From Desulfobacula sp. (GTDB lineage Bacteria > Desulfobacterota > Desulfobacteria > Desulfobacterales > Desulfobacteraceae), in the NCBI GenBank assembly GCA_029940245.1, contig JAOZRF010000017.1, positions 1 through 12,815 of the forward strand: a stretch of DNA of 12,815 nucleotides, in the 5' to 3' direction. The notes below the pieces were generated by a model, which saw only the letters and a list, made by a program, of their open reading frames with translations, did not search any database and was not told the origin of the DNA. The position numbers and the translations under genes are program-made. Every line of letters begins with the position of its first letter. Positions within the stretch are counted from its first letter, which is position 1. Shown piece after piece: positions 1 to 6,253 of this stretch.

Positions 1-401
1 TCTTTGTTGAATTGCGGCTCAGGCATGGATTCAACCTGTGTGACTGAAAAATCTATTTTTTCGCCAAAAAAATTCAAGTAGAATGTCTGATCTGAAAACA
101 GGCCAAGGATAAGGTGTTCAAAGCTTTGTTCAATGGGTGTTGAAAAAATCAAGGAGATCTCTTTAACCTGGTTGAATCCATTTTTCCGAATTCTGGCTGG
201 TGTGAAAAACAGGTTTGAAAATGTGAATAATTTGAATCGTCTATTGATTGATTCGTTAATAAATCCTTTATCATGAAGGTATCGGGAGTATTCGCCTGAG
301 GATTTTTCTATGAGATTATAGATGGCAGAATGAAGGGCATAATTATAATTAAATGGAATCTCAGCAGGCCGCTTGGTTATGGCTGTTATTTTGACTCTCA
401 A
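1..401 (-). CDS. cas6: CRISPR-associated endoribonuclease Cas6, N-terminal part (cut by window edge)
   Basis: Cas6 cuts precursor CRISPR RNA inside each repeat to give guide RNAs for type I or III effectors. About 133 codons are visible, from a TTG start at 401-399, with no stop before the left edge. The protein opens MRVKITAI and continues with PFNYNYALHSAIYN, YLHDKGF and FKLFTFSNLFF, the usual N-terminal pattern of the Cas6 RAMP fold. Against the Pyrococcus furiosus enzyme as I remember it, Tyr28, His43 and Lys57 fall where its catalytic Tyr31, His46 and Lys52 lie; Tyr and His keep the same 15-residue spacing. The start is fixed by an AAAAAGGAG ribosome site five bases upstream and an in-frame TAA at 440-438, with no ATG between. 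The glycine-rich C-terminal loop of the family is off-window. Transcription runs leftward, so any partner cas genes would lie before base 1. Confidence 0.88.
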   Translation of the reverse strand, partial: MRVKITAITKRPAEIPFNYNYALHSAIYNLIEKSSGEYSRYLHDKGFINESINRRFKLFTFSNLFFTPARIRKNGFNQVKEISLIFSTPIEQSFEHLILGLFSDQTFYLNFFGEKIDFSVTQVESMPEPQFNK

Positions 402-406
402 AATAT

Positions 407-415
407 CTCCTTTTT
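407..415 (-). promoter_or_regulatory. Ribosome binding site that fixes the TTG start of cas6
   Basis: On the minus strand AAAAAGGAG is followed by five bases and then TTG. No ATG or GTG in this frame lies between the upstream stop and this TTG, so the site decides the start. Confidence 0.7.
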
Positions 416-444
416 CCCACTGTATCGATTTTGTGCTTTAAAAA

Positions 445-453
445 ATTCTATCA
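445..453 (-). promoter_or_regulatory. Possible extended -10 promoter for cas6
   Basis: The minus strand reads TGATAGAAT, an extended -10 (TGn plus TAGAAT, five of six matches) 44 bases before the cas6 start. No convincing -35 box sits upstream. The spacer is AT-rich, so chance matches are likely. Confidence 0.25.
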
Positions 454-757
454 GCAATTCATTTTTGTAATATTTTGAACCTTTTTGCTAATTGTTTTAT
501 TTTGAGGGTTAGGCAACTTATTGTTGTCGTTCAGGTGGTATGACGATTTAAAATCATATGCTGCTTTGTTTGTCAACAACAATTAATTTATATTTTTCTG
601 GTTTGGCTGAAATGCAATATTCTGAATCAATATATTAATTTCAAGGCTATTGCGAAAAAACCATGCGCGGTTGAAAAAATAAAACAAGTCATTGACAAGG
701 CACCGCGTTCTCGGTTAGTTAACACCATTTCAGGCAACCTTTTTTAACAGATGAAAA

Positions 758-1783
758 ATGAAAAACCATAGGCTTTCCCAATATCTTTTAAAAGACTTGA
801 ACATAAAAGATAAATTACTTCATAACAGGCTCGTGCTTGCGCCCATGGCAGGGCTTGGTCATATCGCCTTAAGGCAGCTCATCTCTGAATTTGGCGGGTT
901 TGGCCTTTTGTTTACAGGAATGTGCAGTGCAAAAGCCATTCCCCAGGAAAATCCCAATGTCTCCCTGGTATTTAATTGGCGGCCCGAAGAACTTAAATAT
1001 CTTGTCTGCCAGATCTTTGGATCTGAACCGGAAAGCATGGCAAAGGCCGCTGTAAGAATAGAAAAAGAAGGTTTTTTCGGAGTTGACCTTAATTTTGGCT
1101 GTTCCGTAGCAGCTATCTGTAAAAAAGGCTGCGGCGCGGCTCTATTAAAAGATCCTGAGCTTTCATCAAAAATCGTAAAATCAGTGAGAGAATCTGTTTC
1201 CATCCCTTTATTTGTTAAATTCAGGCTCGGGTGGGACAACAACCCTCAATCTGCAGTGGATATGGCCAGGCGCTTTGAAGATGCCGGGGCTGATGCTCTG
1301 ACCTTTCACCCGAGAATCGCACCTGACAGAAGGAACCGGCCTCCGCTCCGGGATGTCATAACCCTTGTCAGGCAGGCCGTTGAAATCCCTGTTTTTGGTA
1401 ATGGCAATCTTTTTCTGGCTGAAGATGGTGCTGAAATGATTGAACAGACTTCCTGCCAGGGGCTGTCGGTGGGCCGCATGGCTGTTGCCAGGCCCTGGCT
1501 GTTTGCCCAGTGGACTCAAGGCTTTGCCCCGGGAGAAGATATTTTTCATACCACGGCCGTGAGAATGACCCAGATCCTGTCGGATCATTATCCGGATCAT
1601 TTCAGCATCAAGCTGTTTAAAAAATTTCTCCCCTATTTTTGTGCCAATTTTAAGTTCGGTCATGATATTTTAAAAAGGCTTAACCACGCACAAACCATGG
1701 ATGAAATAAGAGACAAACTGGATTCAATATTTGAATCCAGTCCTGAAACCCTTTCCAGACCCAACCTGAATCTGTTCTCGTAG
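758..1783 (+). CDS. tRNA-dihydrouridine synthase family protein
   Basis: Dus enzymes use FMN and NADPH to reduce specific uridines in tRNA loops to dihydrouridine. The 341-residue product has the family's TIM-barrel signs: LAPMAG at 28-32, the active-site segment DLNFGC with Cys115 as the likely general acid, GCGAALL at 124-130, FVKFRLG with Lys154, His184 in the FHPR segment that replaces the usual HGRT, GNGNL at 214-218 and VGR near 238-240 for FMN phosphate. Length is normal for Dus. The catalytic loop reads NFGCS where most Dus proteins have NxGCP, and two more cysteines (121, 125) follow, so this is a divergent branch and I do not assign DusA, B or C. The ribosome site is weak; a nearby ATG at 751 meets a stop after six codons. 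It converges on the next gene with eight bases between stops. Confidence 0.85.
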   Translation: MKNHRLSQYLLKDLNIKDKLLHNRLVLAPMAGLGHIALRQLISEFGGFGLLFTGMCSAKAIPQENPNVSLVFNWRPEELKYLVCQIFGSEPESMAKAAVRIEKEGFFGVDLNFGCSVAAICKKGCGAALLKDPELSSKIVKSVRESVSIPLFVKFRLGWDNNPQSAVDMARRFEDAGADALTFHPRIAPDRRNRPPLRDVITLVRQAVEIPVFGNGNLFLAEDGAEMIEQTSCQGLSVGRMAVARPWLFAQWTQGFAPGEDIFHTTAVRMTQILSDHYPDHFSIKLFKKFLPYFCANFKFGHDILKRLNHAQTMDEIRDKLDSIFESSPETLSRPNLNLFS

Positions 1784-1791
1784 TGTTGAAG

Positions 1792-2088
1792 TTACAGCCC
1801 CAGTATTGCCAACCCCTCTTCAAGCTCAAAATAAGGTTTAAGGTCATATTTATATCCGGGTACACCAAAATAGATTGCCAGGCTTTCACCAATAACTTTT
1901 AAGCCTTCTGCTAGCCTGTCGTTATCCAGTTCATAAAAAGTGATGGAATGCATGCCGCCGGTTTTGCTGGCGCAGACATAGGGCCCTTTTTTATTTAAAA
2001 ACTCAGGCAGGACAGGGGCCATAAGATACCTTTTTGCAATTTCTCTCGTACTTTCAGGGGGATAAGTTACATCTGAAATAATAACCAT
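1792..2088 (-). CDS. Small conserved-looking protein of unknown function (98 residues)
   Basis: I do not recognise a named family. The 98-residue product has no signal peptide or membrane segment and reads like a compact cytosolic alpha/beta domain: MVIISDVTYPP at the start, a KKGPYVCAS segment near 34-42, GMHSITFYELDNDRLAEG near 45-62 and FGVPGYKYDLKPYFELEEG near 74-92. The alternating hydrophobic strand, LDN and amphipathic helix pattern resembles small ferredoxin-like or Dabb-type folds, but that is only an impression. An AAAGGAGAA site seven bases before the ATG and a promoter-like sequence upstream support expression. Its stop lies eight bases from the stop of dus on the other strand. 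I recall similar uncharacterised proteins from sulfate-reducing Desulfobacterota, without a known role. Confidence 0.7.
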   Translation of the reverse strand: MVIISDVTYPPESTREIAKRYLMAPVLPEFLNKKGPYVCASKTGGMHSITFYELDNDRLAEGLKVIGESLAIYFGVPGYKYDLKPYFELEEGLAILGL

Positions 2089-2138
2089 TATAGTTCTCCT
2101 TTTTGTAATAATGTACTTATGTATTTAATTCTAAGGAA

Positions 2139-2168
2139 AATATGGTCATATAAGGCTCTTCCTGTCAA
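2139..2168 (-). promoter_or_regulatory. Candidate sigma-70 promoter for the 98-residue protein gene
   Basis: The minus strand has a perfect TTGACA (2168-2163), an 18-base spacer and CATATT (2144-2139; four of six). It lies about 50 bases before the ATG at 2088 and points into that gene. Confidence 0.45.
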
Positions 2169-2263
2169 ATCTTTTTAATTTTCACTTTGAAATAATGGAT
2201 TGCCCTTGAGATTTTATATCTGTATTTTCAATGTTGATTACAATTTGTATCAGATATTGCTAT

Positions 2264-2292
2264 TTGACTTAGGACATGGGTCTTCTTATAAT
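2264..2292 (+). promoter_or_regulatory. Sigma-70 promoter of yedF
   Basis: TTGACT (2264-2269) and a perfect TATAAT (2287-2292) are 17 bases apart, which makes this the best promoter match in the window. The predicted start near 2299 leaves a 30-base leader with an AGAGGT ribosome site at 2315-2320. Confidence 0.7.
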
Positions 2293-2328
2293 TGAAACCT
2301 ACTTAACAACAAAAAGAGGTACCTGATA

Positions 2329-2946
2329 ATGACCCAGAAAATTGATGCCAGGAAACTTTCATGCCCGGCACCTGTTATTAAAACAAAAGAATTCCTTGAA
2401 CAAGAAGATGCCGCTGAACTTGATGTCATTGTTGATAATGATGCTGCGGCAGAAAATGTGAGTCGATTCTTAACCTTCCAGGGATTTGAAGTATCTGTTG
2501 CCTCTGATGGTGGCACAGACTTGATCGTGTCCGGCCGGAGAGATCCTGAAAAAACTAAAACCGGGAAAACTGTTTCTGAACCTGCTAAAACAAAAGATGA
2601 CCCTGACCACCAGAAAATTCTGGTCATCATCTCTTCACAACAGATCGGCAAGGGAGATGATGAACTTGGCCGAAAACTCATGGTCAGTTTTGTTAAAACC
2701 TTGAAAGAAATGGGCCCTGAGCTATGGCGTCTGGTATTGTTAAACCATGGGGTAAAATTTTCCACCAAAGACTCTGAAATCCTTGAAGAGCTCAAGGAAC
2801 TTAAAGCCATGGGAGTTGTAATCCTTGTTTGCGGGGCATGCCTGACTCATTTGGGCTTAATGGACGATAAAGTTATCGGTGAAACGACCAATATGCTGGA
2901 CACTGTTACATCTATGCAGCTTGCCGATAAAGTCATTAACCTTTAA
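2329..2946 (+). CDS. yedF: YedF, TusA/SirA-DsrE fusion of selenium metabolism
   Basis: The 205-residue protein joins two domains. Residues 1-70 are a TusA/SirA-like sulfur-carrier domain with CPAPV (Cys12) followed by the helix IKTKEFLEQ. After a charged linker (about 71-95) comes a DsrE-like domain starting ILVIISSQQIGKGDDELG and ending with the CGACL motif (Cys168, Cys171). This order is that of the YedF family (TIGR03527), which occurs in genomes that use selenium and is thought to handle reactive sulfur or selenium; the exact reaction is not established. Both key cysteine sites are intact, with CPAP instead of the more usual CPxP variants. It is transcribed alone from a strong promoter and converges on the receiver-like gene. 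selD, selA and mnmH are not in the window, so the selenium role rests on family membership. No in-frame UGA suggesting selenocysteine was seen here. Confidence 0.85.
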   Translation: MTQKIDARKLSCPAPVIKTKEFLEQEDAAELDVIVDNDAAAENVSRFLTFQGFEVSVASDGGTDLIVSGRRDPEKTKTGKTVSEPAKTKDDPDHQKILVIISSQQIGKGDDELGRKLMVSFVKTLKEMGPELWRLVLLNHGVKFSTKDSEILEELKELKAMGVVILVCGACLTHLGLMDDKVIGETTNMLDTVTSMQLADKVINL

Positions 2947-2957
2947 TTATAATTATT

Positions 2958-3380
2958 TTAGCCTTTTTGGGCTATTTTTAAGGACTCATTAAAGACAGTG
3001 TAAAAACGTTTATGATCCAGTAAAGTGCGGGATAAAAATGGCTCGATATGAGAAATATCACCCTGATTAAAAATCGCGTTTACACTGAAATTTAAAGATG
3101 CAAAATTATCATTGGTCTTGAATTTATTGCTGATCCAGACAAGGCAAATTCTACGTCTCAAAAACATATCCATGGTATTCATCCTATCTATAATACCAGC
3201 AATTCCTTTATTTTGATCAAACGCGTCATCAATGATCACCAGATTATAAAGATGGTATTCAAATCTTTTCAGTGCCTCTTTGGTATTGGTTACAGCCTCA
3301 GCATTCAGCCCCACCTGTTTAACCGCTGAAATCATTTTTTTTTCTAAATCATTGCTACCGATGCAAATCAGAGCTTTCAT
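2958..3380 (-). CDS. Degenerate receiver-like (pseudo-response-regulator) protein
   Basis: This 140-residue protein follows the second PilT-type gene after three bases, with its AAGGAAGGT ribosome site inside the end of that gene, so the two are co-translated. It has the start of a CheY-like fold: strand KALICIGSN (2-10), helix, strand LVIIDDAFD (47-55) with Asp51/Asp52 where the phospho-acceptor would sit. The N-terminal acidic pair that binds magnesium and the C-terminal conserved lysine are not evident, so phosphorylation is doubtful. The second half (MDMFLRRRICLVWIS, then FKTNDNFASLNFSVNAIFN, then a FYTVFNESL helix) resembles, from memory, the C-terminal domain of zinc-ribbon proteins in Geobacter-like bacteria, here without the zinc ribbon. 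A role as protein partner or regulator of the pilus motors is inferred only from position. Confidence 0.65.
   Translation of the reverse strand: MKALICIGSNDLEKKMISAVKQVGLNAEAVTNTKEALKRFEYHLYNLVIIDDAFDQNKGIAGIIDRMNTMDMFLRRRICLVWISNKFKTNDNFASLNFSVNAIFNQGDISHIEPFLSRTLLDHKRFYTVFNESLKIAQKG
2959..2974 (+). terminator. Short hairpin with T-run, possible yedF terminator
   Basis: TAGCC, a six-base loop and GGCTA are followed by TTTTT, 12 bases after the yedF stop. The stem is only five pairs and overlaps the last codon and stop of the opposing gene, so it may be a weak terminator. Confidence 0.4.
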
Positions 3381-3383
3381 GGT

Positions 3384-4547
3384 TTACCTTCCTTTATATC
3401 CATGATCAATTTCCAATGAATCAATATTTGTTGTGGTCTCGCCTCTGGCGCTTTTTATCGAATCAAGGCCTCGACCCACAATATCCTTCCTTGATGCATA
3501 GGATGATGCAGTATCCTCACTGATATTTCCCTTTTCATAAAGAGAAAGGATATATTTATCAAAAGTGATCATCCCCTGGGCATTGCCTGCGTCAATGATC
3601 TCATTAAATGTCTTGCCCTCAGATTCTCCATTAAGAATGGTATCTCTCACCCTCAAATTTGAACCCATAATTTCAAAGGCGGCAACCCTGCCGCCACCAA
3701 TCTTCGGCAATAACCTCTGGGCGACAATCCATCTTATGGTATCTGCCAAACGAATTCTAATCTGTTTTTCTTCTTCCGTGGAAAACATCCCCAGAATACG
3801 GTTAATGGTTTGACCGGCATCCACGGTATGCAATGTTGACACAACAAGATGCCCTGTTTCAGCTGCCGAAAGACCTATCTCAACTGTCTCCCTGTCACGC
3901 ATTTCACCCACCAGGATCACTTTTGGCGCCTGACGCAGAGCAGCTCTCAGACCACTTGCAAAGGTGTCAAAATCAGATCCAAGCTCCCGCTGGTTAAAGG
4001 TGGATCTTTTCTGGGGATGCTGATATTCAATCGGATCTTCAAGGGTTATCACATGAACAGATTTTTTTTCATTGATTTTATCCAATAACGCAGCAAGGGA
4101 CGTTGATTTTCCAGAACCAGTTGCTCCGGTAACAAAAACAATACCGTTTTTCTCTTCCGCCATGGTATGAAATACCCTGGGCAGATTCAGTTCTTCAATA
4201 GTGGGAATTTTTGTCTCAAGCTTTCTTAGAATAATGGAATACTTGCCTGATCTTGAAAAAATATTCACCCTGAAACGGGCCTTACCCCCAAGTTGGTAGG
4301 AAAGATCACAAGACCCTTCCCTGATAAGTGTTTCTGTTAATTTCCGATTATTATTGATCAAATTTAATGCAAATATTTCCGTTTGAAAGGGGGTCAGCAG
4401 TTTAAAATACGGTTCTATATTCACTGCAACCAGTTCACCGGAACTTTCAACCTGCAGAGGCTTACCCGGTGTAATATTCAAATCTGAAACATTGCCATGG
4501 GAGTCCAGCATCCTGGTAAGGATATGGTCAATCTGCTGTTTTTTCAT
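3384..4547 (-). CDS. Second PilT/PilU-family pilus retraction ATPase
   Basis: This is a hexameric secretion-type ATPase of the kind that depolymerises type IV pili at the inner membrane. The 387 residues show an N-terminal PAS-like domain (about 1-110) and a RecA-like core: Walker A GATGSGKST at 141-149, Asp box TLEDPIEY at 168-175, Walker B VILVGEMRD at 210-218 with Glu215, and His box TGHLVVSTLHT at 231-241. It starts after GAGGAAG at good spacing and lies 36 bases after pilT. It differs from the neighbouring PilT: the ATP site reads RQAPKVILVGEMRD, and the AIRNLIRE-type motif needed for retraction in classical PilT is replaced by LRVRDTILNGE. It also has a longer C-terminal tail rich in charged and polar residues. 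It could be a PilU-like accessory motor or the 'PilT2' type found in Desulfobacterota; I leave the symbol open. Confidence 0.9.
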   Translation of the reverse strand: MKKQQIDHILTRMLDSHGNVSDLNITPGKPLQVESSGELVAVNIEPYFKLLTPFQTEIFALNLINNNRKLTETLIREGSCDLSYQLGGKARFRVNIFSRSGKYSIILRKLETKIPTIEELNLPRVFHTMAEEKNGIVFVTGATGSGKSTSLAALLDKINEKKSVHVITLEDPIEYQHPQKRSTFNQRELGSDFDTFASGLRAALRQAPKVILVGEMRDRETVEIGLSAAETGHLVVSTLHTVDAGQTINRILGMFSTEEEKQIRIRLADTIRWIVAQRLLPKIGGGRVAAFEIMGSNLRVRDTILNGESEGKTFNEIIDAGNAQGMITFDKYILSLYEKGNISEDTASSYASRKDIVGRGLDSIKSARGETTTNIDSLEIDHGYKGR

Positions 4548-4583
4548 GCCGTCTTCCTCTAAATTTATAAATTAAAGACTGGT

Positions 4584-5666
4584 TTAAGCTTCTGTAAAAT
4601 CAGCCGGCGGGGTCTTTAGGAATGGCCTGAATAAGGATTTATTATTTGCTTTGCTATATGCCTCATCAGGGCTGATCCATCCTTTTTTGTACAATTGCAT
4701 GATGGCATCATCCAGCAATTGCATCCCAAATTGTTTTCCCGTCTGAATCATGGATGGGATCTGGTGTGTTTTGGCTTCCCGGATAAGATTTCGCACAGCA
4801 GGCGTTGCCACAAGAATTTCCATGGCTGCACACCTGCCTTTTTTGTCTATCCGTTTAAACAATGTCTGGGCCACAACAGCTCTCAGTCCATCGGACAATG
4901 TAGAACGTATCTGGGCCTGCTCAGTGGAGGGGAACACTTCAATAACCCTGTCAACGGTTTTAGCAGCACTGGAGGTATGCAGAGTGCCAAATACCAGATG
5001 ACCTGTTGACGCTGCCTCAATGGCAAGAGAAATGGTTTCAAGGTCCCTTAACTCACCCACCAGAATAATGTCAGGATCTTCACGCAGGGCTCCTCTTAAC
5101 GCCGATGAAAACGTCTGTGTATGCAATCCCACCTCCCTGTGGCTCACAATACATTTCTGACTTTTGTGCACAAACTCAACCGGATCTTCAACAGTAATAA
5201 TATGATCTTTTCTGACTCGATTTGCCTGATCTATAATAGCGGCCAAAGTCGTTGATTTCCCGGAACCCGTCGCCCCTGTTACCAGAACCAGTCCCCTTGG
5301 AAGATCGGCCAGCTTTGAAATGACAGGCGGAAGCCCTAATTGTTCTGTAGTCAGTATCTCGTCCGGGATCTCACGAAAAACGGCTGAAACACCGTTTTTC
5401 TGCATAAAATAATTTGCCCGGTATCTGGCCATGCCTGGAATTTCATAACCAAAATCCACATCCCCGGTCTCTTCAAAAACCTTGATCTTCTCCTGTGAAG
5501 TTATTTCATATAAAAGTTTTCGCAGTTTATCACTGGTCAAGGTTTCGTATTTTATTCGTTCAATATCGCCATGAAGCCTTAATGCAGGCTGCTGGCCCGA
5601 TGAAAGGTGGAGGTCGGAAGCACCCTGTTCATGCATCAGTTTAAAAAAAGCATCAATATCAGCCAT
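4584..5666 (-). CDS. pilT: Type IV pilus retraction ATPase PilT
   Basis: PilT powers pilus retraction and twitching. The 360-residue protein has normal family length and all the hallmarks: the N-terminal segment SDLHLSSGQQPALRLHG (17-33), Walker A GATGSGKST at 131-139, Asp box TVEDPVEF at 158-165, Walker B IILVGELRD at 200-208 with Glu205, His box TGHLVFGTLHT at 221-231, and the C-terminal motif AVRNLIRE at 290-297, which matches the AIRNLIRE retraction motif. The start is the ATG of MADIDAFF; GGG and GGA stretches just upstream give a modest ribosome site. It lies 70 bases after divIVA, and that gap contains a strong hairpin (5697-5724). Neighbourhood of pilT and yggT recalls the E. coli yggR-yggS-yggT cluster, but here divIVA stands between them. 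Confidence 0.95.
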   Translation of the reverse strand: MADIDAFFKLMHEQGASDLHLSSGQQPALRLHGDIERIKYETLTSDKLRKLLYEITSQEKIKVFEETGDVDFGYEIPGMARYRANYFMQKNGVSAVFREIPDEILTTEQLGLPPVISKLADLPRGLVLVTGATGSGKSTTLAAIIDQANRVRKDHIITVEDPVEFVHKSQKCIVSHREVGLHTQTFSSALRGALREDPDIILVGELRDLETISLAIEAASTGHLVFGTLHTSSAAKTVDRVIEVFPSTEQAQIRSTLSDGLRAVVAQTLFKRIDKKGRCAAMEILVATPAVRNLIREAKTHQIPSMIQTGKQFGMQLLDDAIMQLYKKGWISPDEAYSKANNKSLFRPFLKTPPADFTEA

Positions 5667-5696
5667 TTTCCATACCCTTTTTACTTAATAATTCTC

Positions 5697-5724
5697 TTGT
5701 TGACATGCGCAAGCATGGCAACAA
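5697..5724 (-). repeat. 12-base-pair hairpin between divIVA and pilT
   Basis: TTGTTGACATGC and GCATGGCAACAA form arms with one mismatch in twelve and a four-base loop. No T-run follows on either strand, so it is not an ordinary rho-independent terminator. It would fold in the operon mRNA just before pilT, or act as a DNA binding site. No second copy was noticed in the window. Confidence 0.6.
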
Positions 5725-5736
5725 AGTATTTAAAAA

Positions 5737-6237
5737 TTATGCCTGTTTGATAAACCTTAAGGTAGAATCAGTTTCATCGGCAGACTTATTTTCTTCCTTT
5801 GTCATCTCAAGCATTTTTGAATGGGATTCAAGTACGGTGCTGATTTGCATTTCAAGCTGAATCCGTTGACGTTTCAACTCAATTATATCACTATGAAGTT
5901 GCGAAAGGCGCTTATAGGCTCTATTTAACATTTTTTCCGCTTCAACTTCAGCATTGGCAATAATCAGCTGTGAAGATTTCTTAGCATTTGCTTTCATTTG
6001 ATCCAGAACTTTCTGGGACTGAATCATGACATTTTTCATAGTATTTTCTCTTTTTCTATGGCCATGATTCTCCAGGGTTATCCTGTGATTTTCTTCTTTA
6101 AGATGTTGAATGGAATGATTCAGATTCTCAAATTCTTTTCCCACCTCTTCAAGAAACGAATCCACTTCCTGAACATCAAATCCCCTGAATTTTGTCGTGA
6201 ACTCTTTTTGTTTAACGACCTGTGGTGTTATGCCCAT
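5737..6237 (-). CDS. divIVA: DivIVA-domain polar/septal scaffold protein
   Basis: DivIVA proteins form coiled-coil scaffolds that bind curved membrane at poles and septa and recruit other proteins. The 166-residue product starts ITPQVVKQKEFTTKFRGFD, followed by EVDSFLEEV, the DivIVA N-terminal signature. Phe17 and Arg18 fall at exactly the positions of the membrane-inserting Phe17 and Arg18 of Bacillus subtilis DivIVA as I remember it. Residues 27-60 and about 70-150 have heptad-like coiled-coil composition, rich in E, K, Q, L and I. A GAGAGGT site lies seven bases before the ATG, and the stop of yggT is 16 bases upstream, so the two are one transcript. DivIVA is best known from Gram-positives; in Desulfobacterota it commonly sits near yggT. 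Its position before two pilus motors suggests, but does not prove, a role in placing pili. Confidence 0.85.
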   Translation of the reverse strand: MGITPQVVKQKEFTTKFRGFDVQEVDSFLEEVGKEFENLNHSIQHLKEENHRITLENHGHRKRENTMKNVMIQSQKVLDQMKANAKKSSQLIIANAEVEAEKMLNRAYKRLSQLHSDIIELKRQRIQLEMQISTVLESHSKMLEMTKEENKSADETDSTLRFIKQA

Positions 6238-6253
6238 AAGAATACCTCTCTTT

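Larger units (their letters stand above)
402..757. other. Divergent AT-rich spacer between cas6 and dus
   Basis: This 356-base stretch separates leftward cas6 from rightward dus. I see no open reading frame worth calling, no tRNA and no repeated unit that would make a CRISPR array. It holds the cas6 ribosome site and candidate -10, an ATTGTTGT/ACAACAAT inverted pair (520-527 and 576-583) with a long gap, and a TTGACA at 692-697 without a good -10 at the right distance. A CRISPR leader cannot be excluded, because no array is present to anchor one. Confidence 0.5.

Noticed and set aside
692..720. TTGACA-based promoter for dus
   Set aside because: The -35 is perfect, but at 17 bases lies TTAGTT, a poor -10; not enough to call.
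402..757. CRISPR array or leader next to cas6
   Set aside because: No unit of 24-40 bases recurs at regular spacing; the short inverted and AT-rich words do not repeat as an array would.
1208..1663. Long open frame antisense to the dihydrouridine synthase gene
   Set aside because: No ribosome site or recognisable domain; it is the shadow of a well-supported gene.
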